DNA of 64,000 nt from Salinibacterium sp. SWN248 (GTDB taxonomy: Bacteria > Actinomycetota > Actinomycetes > Actinomycetales > Microbacteriaceae). A program made the position numbers and the translations under genes. The stretch covers positions 992,001 through 1,056,000 of the forward strand of contig NZ_JADYWW010000001.1 of assembly GCF_015864575.1 (NCBI RefSeq), read 5' to 3'. Below are positions 55,802 to 64,000 of the stretch, one piece after another. Below the pieces are notes generated by a model. The model made no database searches. It had not been told where the DNA came from and saw only the letters and a program-made list of their open reading frames with translations. Within the stretch, counting starts at the first letter, position 1; the number at the start of each line of letters is the position of its first letter.

Positions 55802-58456
55802 ACAACAGGCGTGTCGGAGGAACCGTGGCACGCGCTCGATTCTGCTGAGGCGTTTGTTCGTCTGAAGTCGAGCGCGCAGGGGCTGAGCACCGCCGAGGCC
55901 GCCGAACGGCAAGCCGAGTATGGGCCGAATCGGTTGGAAGTGCGCAAGCCAACGCCCGCCATAGTGGTGGCATTGCGACAGTTTCGCTCGCCGCTAATCG
56001 CGATCCTGTTGTTGGCCGCGACGATTACGCTGCTGCAGCAAGATTGGGTCGACTCGACCGCCATTCTCATTGTGCTCGTGCTGAATGCCTCGATTGGTTT
56101 TTGGGAAGAGACCCGGGCCGAGCGAGAAATGCGAGCCCTCGCCTCGCTCGCTGTTCCACGGGCACGCGCTCTGCGGGACGGCCACGTCATCCGTCTTCGA
56201 GCGGTGGATCTCGTTCGCGGTGATGTTGTCACGCTGGAGAGCGGTGAACAGGTAACCGCAGATGTCAGAATTGTTGATGCTCACGCGCTTCAGGTTGATG
56301 AATCGATGCTCACGGGGGAGTCGGAGCAGGTTCACAAAACTCCTGACGCGGTTCCCGTGCATGCGGCGACGGCCGACCGCCGCGGGATGCTCTACAGCGG
56401 TACGTTCGTCACATCTGGCCGTGCTCGTGGCGTGGTCGTCGCGACGGGACGCGACACAGAGCTGGGGCGGATAAACGAACTGATCCAAACCCGCCCGGAG
56501 AGAACGCCACTCCAGCGGAGCATCAACAGTCTCGAACGCCGCATTGGAGTTTTTGTGGCAGTCGTTGCCATCGCGGTGATCGCCACTGGTCTGTTGCTCG
56601 GCGAAGAACTCGAATCAGTCTTACTATCGGCGATCGCCATGGCGGTAGCAACCATCCCTGAGGCGTTGCCCGTCGTGATGACGGTCGCGCTGGCACTCGG
56701 AGTGCGCCGGATGGCAACCCAGGGCGCGATCGTGCGCACGCTGCCGGCCGCCGAAACGCTCGGCTCGACGACGGTGATTGCGAGCGACAAGACGGGTACG
56801 CTCACCCAAAACCGCCTCGCCGTCGAGCGGGTGTGGGTGCCAGATCGCGGGGTCATTGAGGTCGAGGGCATGCGTTACGAGCCGAGTGGGGTGCTGCACG
56901 ATCTCATCATGGCGGGTGCCCTCGTGAACGAGGCACACTCGCGCGATGATGACGAAGGCGGTTTCATCGGTGATGCCGTCGATGTTGCGCTTGCAGTGCT
57001 CGCTCGCTCGCTTGGCGTCACGAGTGACGATGACGAGCCCGATCAAGTGGCACGGCTGCCGTACGAACCACAGAACCGTTATTCACAGTCGCTGCGCCGT
57101 AACGACCAGCGGGAGACGGATGCGGCACTCATGCTTTACGTCAAGGGCGCGCCGGAGCTCGTGCTCTCGATGTGTAGCGAGGAGGCCGGGGGAGGCTCCC
57201 TCGATGCGACCGCACGCCAGCGGGTGTACGACGCCCAGGCTGACCTGGCCAGCGATGGTTACCGCGTGTTGGCAATCGCCTGTCGAAGTGTGGAACACAA
57301 CGAGCTCACGGGTCCGGAACTTCCGCACCCCAGCAAGCTCCAGCTGCTCGGCCTTGTTGCTCTCACCGATCCTCCGCGAGCGGAGGCCCTCGAGTCGATC
57401 GCCCTCTGTGTTGGGGCGGGGATCCGCGTCATCATGGTCACGGGTGACCACCCGTTGACGGCCACTACGATCGCACGACGACTCGGTATCGCCGACTGTG
57501 ACGATGTAATCACGGGGGCCCAACTCGATGACCTCGACGATGCTGCGCTGGCTGACCGGGTAGCCCATGCCGGCGTTGTCGCGCGTGTTTCGCCGTCAGA
57601 TAAACTTCGCGTTGTTCAGGCGTTGCAAGCCACGGGGGAAACGGTCGCAGTAACGGGGGACGGCGTGAACGACGCCCCCGCGCTGAAAGCGGCCGCTATC
57701 GGTGTTGCGATGGGCAAGACGGGCACTGACGTTGCGCGAGAAGCTGCGGATGTCGTGCTCACCGATGACCGTTTTGCCACCGTTGTCGAGGCGGTTCGGC
57801 AGGGCCGCATCGTGTTCTCGGCCATCCGCAAATCAACGTTCTTTCTGCTGTCGACTGGCTTCGGAATCATGCTGGCCGTCGCTATCAGCTTCTTTTTCGA
57901 TCAGCCACTGCTGCTTATCCCGGTGCAGGTGTTGTGGATCAACGTTGTCACGAGCGGCCTGCAAGATGTCGCGCTCGCGTTCGAGCCTGCGGAGGGGGAT
58001 GAGCTTCGGCGGAGGCCGCGGGCAGCGCACGAGGGGATCCTGTCGCGTGAGTTGTGGGTGCGCACCGTGATGTCGTCGAGCTGGATGGCGACCGTGTTGA
58101 TCATCACATTCCAGATGGCGCTCGCCGCAGGCTATGAACTGGATCACGTGCGCACGATCACGATGACGGTGTTTGTGCTGATGAGCTTCTTCCAAGCAGG
58201 TAGTGCGCGTACCGAGCGACGCTCGCTGTTCACTATCAGTCCGTTCAGCAACCCGTTCCTTGTTGCGACCGCCCTCGGCTCGCTCGGGCTGCAGTGGCTT
58301 GTGATGACGTGGCCGGTCAGCGCCAGCGTGCTGCAACTCGTGCCGCTCACGCTCGGGGAGTGGGTGGGCTGCGCAGCCGCCGCGTCGACCGTGCTGATCT
58401 TCATCGAGGTCGAAAAGCTTGTGCGCCGGGTTTTGGCGGGGCGAACACGATTGTGA
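55799..58456 (+). CDS. P-type cation-transporting ATPase (P2 type)
   Basis: The 885-residue pump shows an N-terminal cation-ATPase domain (GLSTAEAAERQAEYGPNRL), the actuator TGES (MLTGESEQV), the helix-4 ion site (AIPEALPVV-like TIPEALPVVMT), the phosphorylated Asp330 in SDKTGTLTQNRLAVERV, the nucleotide-domain KGAPELV, MVTGDHPLTA and TGDGVNDAPALKAAAIGVAMG. There are about ten membrane helices. The PEALP motif fits Ca2+- or Na+/K+-type (P2) pumps rather than heavy-metal pumps, which carry CPC. The exact ion is not readable from sequence. Confidence 0.92.
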   Translation: MTTGVSEEPWHALDSAEAFVRLKSSAQGLSTAEAAERQAEYGPNRLEVRKPTPAIVVALRQFRSPLIAILLLAATITLLQQDWVDSTAILIVLVLNASIGFWEETRAEREMRALASLAVPRARALRDGHVIRLRAVDLVRGDVVTLESGEQVTADVRIVDAHALQVDESMLTGESEQVHKTPDAVPVHAATADRRGMLYSGTFVTSGRARGVVVATGRDTELGRINELIQTRPERTPLQRSINSLERRIGVFVAVVAIAVIATGLLLGEELESVLLSAIAMAVATIPEALPVVMTVALALGVRRMATQGAIVRTLPAAETLGSTTVIASDKTGTLTQNRLAVERVWVPDRGVIEVEGMRYEPSGVLHDLIMAGALVNEAHSRDDDEGGFIGDAVDVALAVLARSLGVTSDDDEPDQVARLPYEPQNRYSQSLRRNDQRETDAALMLYVKGAPELVLSMCSEEAGGGSLDATARQRVYDAQADLASDGYRVLAIACRSVEHNELTGPELPHPSKLQLLGLVALTDPPRAEALESIALCVGAGIRVIMVTGDHPLTATTIARRLGIADCDDVITGAQLDDLDDAALADRVAHAGVVARVSPSDKLRVVQALQATGETVAVTGDGVNDAPALKAAAIGVAMGKTGTDVAREAADVVLTDDRFATVVEAVRQGRIVFSAIRKSTFFLLSTGFGIMLAVAISFFFDQPLLLIPVQVLWINVVTSGLQDVALAFEPAEGDELRRRPRAAHEGILSRELWVRTVMSSSWMATVLIITFQMALAAGYELDHVRTITMTVFVLMSFFQAGSARTERRSLFTISPFSNPFLVATALGSLGLQWLVMTWPVSASVLQLVPLTLGEWVGCAAAASTVLIFIEVEKLVRRVLAGRTRL

Positions 58457-58696
58457 GCGCTACGCCTGGGGCCACTATCGATTTCCCCTCTCCAGATAGA
58501 GCAAGAGACGGAAGGCCGAGCAGCCCTCGGGACTCTGCGTAAATACCCGACAGCAAGCACAACGGCTTCGCTGACCTCCTTCCGGGAGTCGCTCGCCTGG
58601 GGCTGTTCAGAATTCCTGTTCGCTTCCCTGCCAAGCTTTTTCTGCGCCCGAGAAATTGATACCAAACCATTTAGCTTTGGGCGCCGAATCATCTAC
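58457..58696. other. 240-bp intergenic region, nothing recognised
   Basis: No ORF, RNA or clear hairpin terminator was recognised between the ATPase and cupredoxin genes. The cupredoxin promoter must lie here. Confidence 0.5.
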
Positions 58697-59164
58697 ATGT
58701 CACTCACCAGAACACTTCGGGCACCGAAAGCCACCCTCGCAGGTGCGCTCATCTTGCCTGCACTTCTCATTGCGCTCTCGGGATGTGCAGGTTCTCAACC
58801 GTCCGCAACGACGCCGTCCGAGACGAGCGGGAGCGAACAGCCCGCCGAAACCGACGAAAACGTTGTCACGACTATCGGCCTGAAATTCATGCCGAAGGAT
58901 CTCACCGTCAAGGTCGGTACGACGGTTACGTGGCAGAACGGCGAAACGATCGGTCACACCGTTACCTCCGGAGCTTGGGGCGACGTCAACGAGTCAACCG
59001 GTCTCCGCGGGACGCAAACACCAGACGGCCTCTTCGACCACGACCTAGCTCCGAAGGGCCAGGAGGGCGACACGTTCTCCTATACCTTCGACGAACCCGG
59101 CGAGTACTCGTACTACTGCCAACCGCACTTGACCATGAACGCAACCGTCACGGTCGAACCGTAA
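58697..59164 (+). CDS. cupredoxin lipoprotein, amicyanin-like spacing
   Basis: The 155-residue protein has a lipoprotein signal (LSGC, Cys30), a short Ser/Thr/Glu linker and one cupredoxin domain. Type 1 copper ligands are His87 in IGHTV and Cys141, His144 and Met147 in YYCQPHLTM; the Cys-x2-His-x2-Met spacing is that of amicyanin rather than plastocyanin. It probably carries electrons or holds copper at the outer face of the membrane. The unknown lipoprotein gene follows within 58 bp, so the two are likely one unit. Confidence 0.85.
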   Translation: MSLTRTLRAPKATLAGALILPALLIALSGCAGSQPSATTPSETSGSEQPAETDENVVTTIGLKFMPKDLTVKVGTTVTWQNGETIGHTVTSGAWGDVNESTGLRGTQTPDGLFDHDLAPKGQEGDTFSYTFDEPGEYSYYCQPHLTMNATVTVEP

Positions 59165-59221
59165 GAACCCGCACGACACAACGCACCACCAACAAAAAAA
59201 CATCAACAAGGAGAAGAAACA

Positions 59222-59893
59222 ATGCGTAAATTCACAGCAATCACCGGTCTCGGACTCGCAGCGGCACTTACACTCTCGGGCTGCTCGGCAGCTACAGAGG
59301 CTCCGGCCACCACTGATGAGAGCAACTCTTCGATGGTCGTCGACACAGTAAACAGTGACGGCTCCGCACTGCGTGCATCGCTAACGGCCCTGCTCGCTGA
59401 CCACGTCTACCTCGCCGGTGCAGCCATCGACCAGGCGCTCGCCGATGGTGGCGACCTTACGACGGCCGATGTTGCCGGAGCAGTCGAAACGCTCGACACC
59501 AACTCGGTCGAGATCGCAGCCCTCGTGGGCTCGGCCTACCCCGATGCCGAGCAGCCGTTCCTCGATTCTTGGCGCTCGCACATCCCGTTCTTCGTGAACT
59601 ATGCAGTCGCGAAGGCGACGGATGACCAGGCTGGCATCGACCAGGCAATGTCAGATCTCGGCGGCTACGCAGTGTCGTTCGGGCAGCTGATGAATTCGGT
59701 TGTTCCTGAGCTCTCGGCTGAAGATGTACAGGCCGGCCTTGAGACGCACGCTTCATCGCTCGTTGCAGCGATTGACGCCAACATCGCCGGTGACCCTGCC
59801 TACTTCGCGCTGCTGAAGGAAGCTGCTGGACACATGCCGATGACGGCAACTGCTCTCGCTGGCGGAATTGCAGCCAACAAGGGTATTCAGTAA
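59222..59893 (+). CDS. lipoprotein of unknown function next to cupredoxin
   Basis: The 223-residue protein has a lipoprotein signal (TLSGC, Cys21) and is otherwise mostly helical. Two halves resemble each other: LRASLTALLADHVYLAGAAI with WRSHIPFFVNY, and LETHASSLVAAIDANIAGD with AAGHMPMTA. The repeated His residues in helices could bind metal. The family is not recognised. AAGGAG 8 nt before the ATG gives a strong start. The cupredoxin neighbour suggests a role in copper handling or extracellular electron transfer; that is inference. Confidence 0.7.
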   Translation: MRKFTAITGLGLAAALTLSGCSAATEAPATTDESNSSMVVDTVNSDGSALRASLTALLADHVYLAGAAIDQALADGGDLTTADVAGAVETLDTNSVEIAALVGSAYPDAEQPFLDSWRSHIPFFVNYAVAKATDDQAGIDQAMSDLGGYAVSFGQLMNSVVPELSAEDVQAGLETHASSLVAAIDANIAGDPAYFALLKEAAGHMPMTATALAGGIAANKGIQ

Positions 59894-59911
59894 AACCAAT
59901 TCACGAGTGAG

Positions 59912-59950
59912 CCGGCGGGGAGCGATCGAATCGTTCCCCGCCGGTTTCAT
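59912..59950 (+). terminator. terminator after the cupredoxin unit
   Basis: A 15-bp stem (59912-59926 with 59930-59944, one G-T pair) is followed by TTTCATTGTTT. Confidence 0.85.
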
Positions 59951-59986
59951 TGTTTCCGGGAAGTTGTGGAGAGAAAGGGCAAGTAC

Positions 59987-60406
59987 ATGAAGATTTTCAG
60001 TATTGCGGCACGGATTTGGATCGCACTCGCGTTGCTGGTTAACGCCTACGTGCACTTTATTCTCGCGACTCCGTTCGATGCCATTGTCGGCTCGCTCGTC
60101 AGCCAGGGCGCGTTGTTCCGCATCCAGGGCGTGATGAATATCCTCGCGGCCGTTCTGGTCCTGGCGGTGTACCGCTGGTGGACCGGGCTGGTCGTGGCAG
60201 TGATCGCGGCGGGCGGCCTTGCACTCTTGGTGGCATCCGTTTATGTTCCATTGGACCTGAGTGCAATTGGGCTTCCCGTCATCTACGAGCCTGTCTGGTA
60301 TTCCGACAAGGTGATGGCAGTCATCGCTCAGGGCTTCGCGCTAATCGGCGGCGTCGCGGTGGCACTGCTTACTCGTAGCGCAAAGACTCAACCGGGTCGG
60401 CCTTAG
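59987..60406 (+). CDS. four-helix membrane protein
   Basis: The 139-residue product has four hydrophobic helices and the segments WIALALLVNAYVHFILATPFD and GALFRIQGVMNILAAVLVL, similar to uncharacterised DoxX-like or small actinobacterial membrane proteins. The function is unknown. GAGAAAGGG 8 nt before ATG 59987 supports this start over GTG 59966. Its 3' end overlaps the convergent permease gene by 38 nt. Confidence 0.68.
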   Translation: MKIFSIAARIWIALALLVNAYVHFILATPFDAIVGSLVSQGALFRIQGVMNILAAVLVLAVYRWWTGLVVAVIAAGGLALLVASVYVPLDLSAIGLPVIYEPVWYSDKVMAVIAQGFALIGGVAVALLTRSAKTQPGRP

Positions 60407-61676
60407 CGGCGCGGGCCGCGGGCAGGGTGCCCGCGAGGAACGCGATGGCCATGACGACGAAGATGATCACGGTGACCGATAGTGGGTCGAAGGCAATCAG
60501 TGTAAGCCCCGGGAGGTCAGCGAGGAGTGCCCCGGCGAGCACCGAACTGATGCCTGTTCCGACGAGCATCCCGATGCCGACACCGATCGCGCTCCCGAGG
60601 AAGCCGATGATGACAGCTTCGAGGCTGAAGAGCCCGAAGATCTTGCCGCCGCCCATTCCCATAGCTTTCATGAGACCGATTTCGCGGGTGCGTTCCTGCA
60701 CTGACATGAAGAGGGTGTTCACGATGCCGAAGCTTGCTGCCAGCAGGGCGATGATGGCGAAGGCGTTCAGCACGAGCACGATGGCGTCGATGATGGTCTT
60801 GAACGTTCCGAGCTGGTCGGCCACGGTCGTGCCGGTGTAGCCGGCATCGGTGAGGCGTTCCTTGAGAGCCGTGACATCGGCATCCGTCGCGGCAGCATCG
60901 AAGCGGATGCTCGCCTGGGCGTAGCGCTCTTGCTCATCGAGCGCGATTCCGATGTTCTGCGTCGAGTACAGCTCGTCGGTCAGCGCGTCATTCACGACCA
61001 GTCCACCGGCACCAGTGGCGGCGATGCTTTCTTCGGCCACGCCTACGATGGTCGCGTCGACGAGATGCTGGGTGCGTTCCGCGTCAGTGATCGCGATCGT
61101 CAGGGTCTGGCCCACCGCGGCATCCGCGTCGGCGAAGCCGAGCGATTCCACATAGGAGATCGGCACATTCAGTTCGAAGGCATCCGAATCGGCGGAGGGG
61201 GCCGTGCCGGCTGCGAGCTGCACGGTCTGGCCATCAACGAGTCCGCCCACGGAGGTCAGGTACTGGGGGCCGTCGCCTGACTGAATCCAGTTAGGAGAAA
61301 TCGACTTGGTTGCCTCAACATCGAGCACGCCGTCAATGCTGGCGAGCGTCTCTAGATCGTCGGGGGTGAGGGCCACCACGGTGGAGCCGGGGCGGTTGAA
61401 GCCGTCGCTGGCAATCGCATCGGGGTCGTATTCGGCGGGCCCAGAGCTATCTGCGAAGCCGGTGTTGGCGTCTTGGCTTACTGACACGGTCATAACATCT
61501 TCCGCGCCGATCGAGGTCACCGTGTCATCGATGTAGCGATTGATGCCCGTGCCGAGGCCGTTGGTGATGGTGAGCGTGAAAGCACCGACGAAGATCGCGA
61601 GGATCGTCAGAACGGTGCGGGTCTTCGAGCGGAACGTATTGGATGCGGCGGTGCCGATCAGGTCGAGGGCGTTCAT
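60369..61676 (-). CDS. MacB/FtsX-type ABC permease
   Basis: The 435-residue protein has the MacB layout: an N-terminal helix (TVLTILAIFVGAFTLTITNGLG), a large extracytoplasmic domain of about 220 residues, and three C-terminal helices with the FtsX signature (FGIVNTLFMSVQERTREIGLMKAMG). Such mechanotransmission permeases export peptides or lipids or move lipoproteins. Its start overlaps the ATPase stop by 4 nt, so both are one exporter. Confidence 0.88.
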   Translation of the reverse strand: MNALDLIGTAASNTFRSKTRTVLTILAIFVGAFTLTITNGLGTGINRYIDDTVTSIGAEDVMTVSVSQDANTGFADSSGPAEYDPDAIASDGFNRPGSTVVALTPDDLETLASIDGVLDVEATKSISPNWIQSGDGPQYLTSVGGLVDGQTVQLAAGTAPSADSDAFELNVPISYVESLGFADADAAVGQTLTIAITDAERTQHLVDATIVGVAEESIAATGAGGLVVNDALTDELYSTQNIGIALDEQERYAQASIRFDAAATDADVTALKERLTDAGYTGTTVADQLGTFKTIIDAIVLVLNAFAIIALLAASFGIVNTLFMSVQERTREIGLMKAMGMGGGKIFGLFSLEAVIIGFLGSAIGVGIGMLVGTGISSVLAGALLADLPGLTLIAFDPLSVTVIIFVVMAIAFLAGTLPAARAAKADPVESLRYE

Positions 61677-62371
61677 GCGGCCACCTCCGTGGTGTCGTTC
61701 ACGAGGAGTCCGTCGCGAATGTAAATGCGGCGATCGCAGCGGGCAGCCAACTCATCATCGTGAGTGACGACAATGAGGGTGATGCCCTTGTCGCGGTTGA
61801 GTGCGAAGAGAATGTCTTCGACATTGCCTCCCGTCGCGGTGTCCAAGTTTCCGGTGGGTTCATCCGCGAAAATGATGCGCGGGTTGTTCACGAGCGCGCG
61901 GGCGATCACCGAACGTTGCTTCTGACCGCCCGACAGGTTGACGGCCTTGTTCGACGCTTTGTCATCCATCTCCAATTGCTCAAGAGCGGTGTGCGCGCGT
62001 GCCTTCCGCTCGCTGCGGCGCACCCCGGCAATCTTCATCGGGAGCATCACGTTCTCCAGAACGGAGATGTTGGCGGTGAGAAAGAACTGTTGGAACACAA
62101 ATCCGAACGTCTTGTTGCGCGCACGATTGAGCTTCTTGCCCTTCAACGTGCTGGTGTCGATCCCTTCAAGCTCGACCGTTCCGGCGGTCGGGGCATCAAG
62201 AAGCGCAAGCACGTGCATGAGGGTCGACTTTCCCGATCCGCTCTTGCCGATGATCGCGACGCTCTCGCCCTCGTTGATGTCGAAGGTGACACCTTTGAGG
62301 GCGTCAAAGCGGTTAGGGCCTTTGCCGTAGGACTTGTGGACATCCTTGACGCGGATGATGGGGGTAGTCAT
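61673..62371 (-). CDS. MacB/LolD-type ABC ATPase
   Basis: The 232-residue ATPase has Walker A GKSGSGKST, Q-loop FVFQQFFLTANIS, signature LSGGQKQR, Walker B IIFADEPTGNLD and switch VVTHDDELAARC. These, especially DEPTGNLD, define the MacB/LolD group. It forms an exporter with the overlapping permease gene. GAGACT on the minus strand lies 7 nt before the ATG and may be a weak -10 for a leaderless mRNA. Confidence 0.88.
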   Translation of the reverse strand: MTTPIIRVKDVHKSYGKGPNRFDALKGVTFDINEGESVAIIGKSGSGKSTLMHVLALLDAPTAGTVELEGIDTSTLKGKKLNRARNKTFGFVFQQFFLTANISVLENVMLPMKIAGVRRSERKARAHTALEQLEMDDKASNKAVNLSGGQKQRSVIARALVNNPRIIFADEPTGNLDTATGGNVEDILFALNRDKGITLIVVTHDDELAARCDRRIYIRDGLLVNDTTEVAA

Positions 62372-62456
62372 ACGCCCCAGTCTCGCTGACTTTGGTGCTG
62401 AGCGAGTCAGCCGAGGGGAGTCACCGGCCTACGGCGAGAGAAGTATCTTCTGCCGT

Positions 62457-62753
62457 CTACTTCTTGAGCGCTGCTTGGCGTTTCTGCTCAGCAGCACGCT
62501 CGAGTCGTTCGATGCGCAGCACGTCGACAAGCAGCAGGGCAATGGGCACCACGGATGCGACGCCCCACCATTCCTGATCTCCGCCAGTGTTTACATAGAT
62601 GACGTTAAACACCACGGCCCAGATGAGCCCGCCGATGAGCCACACCAGTCGCCACCACGGAGTGGTGAGTTGGCGGATGCGTGCCTTCACGAGGGAGGGC
62701 TTCGCTGGGGGAGTGGCGTTGTCGGGCATGCCTGCTGGCGCGTCGTCGTGCAT
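62457..62753 (-). CDS. 2TM-domain small membrane protein
   Basis: The 98-residue product has two membrane helices (LVWLIGGLIWAVVFNVIYV and VASVVPIALLLVDVLRIERL) joined by a Gly/Trp-rich turn, with a charged C-terminal helix. It resembles the 2TM-domain family, of unknown function. TAGAGT on the minus strand (62765-62760) ends 6 nt before the ATG, so a leaderless start is likely. Confidence 0.7.
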   Translation of the reverse strand: MHDDAPAGMPDNATPPAKPSLVKARIRQLTTPWWRLVWLIGGLIWAVVFNVIYVNTGGDQEWWGVASVVPIALLLVDVLRIERLERAAEQKRQAALKK

Positions 62754-62888
62754 CCGCCAACTCTACGTTCTCTCTGTGCTCGCTGGGAAAAGCATCATGG
62801 TCCGATGGAATTGAGGGGATGCTGAGCAATTCTTTTCTACAGTGAGAGTGGCGCCACCGCGCTAGCCACTTGTGAGAAAAGGGAGACC

Positions 62889-63785
62889 ATGGCACACGAC
62901 CAATACACCTTCGTTGATCCCACCACTCGCTTCGAGAAGGTTTCGCCTCCGAAGCAGCATCAGCCGGAACCCGGTCTTGACTCAGAGTTGAATCCGCTCG
63001 CTGACCTTGGCGAAGACAGTTATCGCGGCAGCGGCCGCCTTTCGGGCCGCCGGGCACTCATTACGGGTGCCGACTCGGGAATCGGGGGCGCTGTCGCAAT
63101 TGCGTTCGCGCGCGAAGGCGCCGATATCGCCCTCTCCTATCTCCCGAGCGAACAGAGCGATGCCGAGCGCATTGCAGCGCTCATTCGGGATGCCGGGCAG
63201 CAAGCCCACCTCTTCCCTGGCGATATCTCGAACGCGGAAGCCTGCCGCACCCTCGTCGCAGGCGCTGCTGAAAAATTGGGCGGCCTCGATACTCTCGTGA
63301 ACAATGCGGGAAAACAGGTCTTTTGCACCAAGCTGGAAGATCTCACCGACGAGGCATTCGATCAGACGTTCAAGACAAATGTCTATGCAATGTTCTGGAT
63401 CACGAAGGCCGCACTCGAACATTTGCCGGCGGGCTCCACAATTATCAACACCACTTCCGTTCAGGCCTACAAGCCATCACCGGTGCTTGTCGATTACGCC
63501 TCGACGAAGGCCGCGATCAATTCGTTCACGAAGGCAACAGCGGCTCAGCTGGCTGAACGCGGTATTCGAGTCAACGCGGTTGCTCCGGGGCCAGTCTGGA
63601 CACCGTTGCAGGTGTCAGATGGACAGCCTCAGGAGAAAATCGCCAGCTTCGGGCACGATACCCCTCTTGGGCGAGTCGGTCAGCCCGCTGAAATGGCGCC
63701 AGCGTACGTGTTCCTAGCGTCAGCTGAATCGAGCTATGTCATCGGCGAAACCCTCAACGCGAATGGTGGAATTCCGACGCCTTAG
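62889..63785 (+). CDS. SDR-family oxidoreductase (YghA/GS39-like)
   Basis: The 298-residue SDR belongs to the longer general-stress-protein-39-like group, with an N-terminal extension of about 45 residues (FVDPTTRFEKVSPPKQHQPEPG). ALITGADSGIGGAVA binds the cofactor, NNAGKQ follows, and the catalytic residues are Ser in NTTSVQAY, Tyr and Lys in VDYASTKAA. The end is YVIGETLNANGG. These enzymes reduce carbonyl compounds in stress conditions. AAAGGGAG precedes the ATG. Confidence 0.88.
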   Translation: MAHDQYTFVDPTTRFEKVSPPKQHQPEPGLDSELNPLADLGEDSYRGSGRLSGRRALITGADSGIGGAVAIAFAREGADIALSYLPSEQSDAERIAALIRDAGQQAHLFPGDISNAEACRTLVAGAAEKLGGLDTLVNNAGKQVFCTKLEDLTDEAFDQTFKTNVYAMFWITKAALEHLPAGSTIINTTSVQAYKPSPVLVDYASTKAAINSFTKATAAQLAERGIRVNAVAPGPVWTPLQVSDGQPQEKIASFGHDTPLGRVGQPAEMAPAYVFLASAESSYVIGETLNANGGIPTP

Positions 63786-64000
63786 CCACGTGTGCGGCTG
63801 GATTCACCGAATACGTTTGGCTTCTTGAAACCTTTACGTAACACCCAACGGTCACGTTTAACGTTCCCGAAACATAACTGAGGGTCTAACGAAACGCTAA
63901 GACGGGATGCTTTGTCGTGCGGGTCAGTGGGAGTGGAATAACCCGACACTCACTGACAATCCGCAAAAGCATCCGTGTGCACAGGGCGCACAAAGCGAAA
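63786..64000 (+). promoter_or_regulatory. leader of a gene beyond the window, with hairpin and GlnR-like box
   Basis: No ORF is seen. TTAAC-N6-GAAAC at 63858-63873 has the form of a half GlnR box (gTnAC-n6-GaAAC). A long segmented hairpin follows at 63905-63974: GGATGCTTT/AAAGCATCC outside, GCGG/CCGC and GTCAGT/ACTGAC inside, and GAGTG/CACTC near the loop. Together these suggest a regulated 5' region of a plus-strand gene off the right edge. Confidence 0.35.

Overview
The window is high-GC, gene-dense actinobacterial DNA. The gene content suggests a Microbacteriaceae-like marine or freshwater actinobacterium, with Salinibacterium or Rhodoglobus relatives as a guess. Supporting signs are the actinobacterial families DUF3263, DUF2530, DUF3027, DUF4032, DUF1761, an XPB-type helicase, WXG100 and LytR_C, frequent GTG starts, and many start codons that sit 6-7 nt after a TANNNT -10 box (leaderless mRNAs). 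It looks like ordinary chromosome with several catabolic or accessory operons. No rRNA, phage, IS element or CRISPR was seen. Both window ends cut features: a sugar-binding lipoprotein gene on the left, and a structured leader of an unseen gene on the right.

Layout. 1-4.0 kb: sugar-binding lipoprotein diverging from SDR, RbsD/FucU mutarotase and IclR regulator, then a SorC-type regulator. 4.2-9.6 kb: hydroxyacyl-CoA dehydrogenase, cysS, rlmB, a trans-sulfuration enzyme with a divergent Lrp regulator. 9.6-13.7 kb: DUF4032 protein, a multi-sugar ABC ATPase with a hairpin leader, a DsbA-like thioredoxin, a small ORF and the tail of a destroyed fasciclin gene. 13.9-20.3 kb: ROK regulator, SsuABC-like ABC transporter, Gfo/Idh/MocA dehydrogenase and sulfatase, read as one sulfate-ester uptake and catabolism operon. 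20.3-26.6 kb: DUF1761, YCII plus ECF42-type sigma factor, YdeI, two tandem Zn-alcohol dehydrogenases, dapC. 26.9-31.8 kb: tRNA-Thr, DMT transporter, msrB, elaA, an HtaA haem protein facing HmuT (with a DtxR-type iron box), DUF3263, LytR_C. 31.9-33.8 kb: groEL behind a tandem array of CIRCE-like operators. 33.9-37.9 kb: a 26-bp G tract, a WXG100 protein, a two-component system, a methyltransferase. 37.9-48.1 kb: housekeeping genes (XPB helicase pair, cold-shock protein, DUF3027, serC, DtxR regulator, HNH nuclease, CHAP protein, tRNA-Arg, DUF421). 48.1-55.6 kb: GlpP antiterminator, a leader terminator, three glycerophosphodiesterase-family genes and a Ugp-like ABC importer, coupled by consecutive 4-nt overlaps. 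55.8-64 kb: P-type cation ATPase, amicyanin-like cupredoxin with an unknown lipoprotein, a MacB-like exporter, 2TM protein, SDR and the right-hand leader.

The points most worth a second look are the CIRCE operator array in front of groEL; the GlpP/GDPD/Ugp operon, whose middle GDPD has lost its catalytic histidines; the sulfatase-ABC operon; the fasciclin remnant; the leaderless-start pattern; and two structured non-coding stretches (45.0-45.2 kb and 63.9 kb). All functional assignments come from reading motifs and overall similarity; no database search was run.
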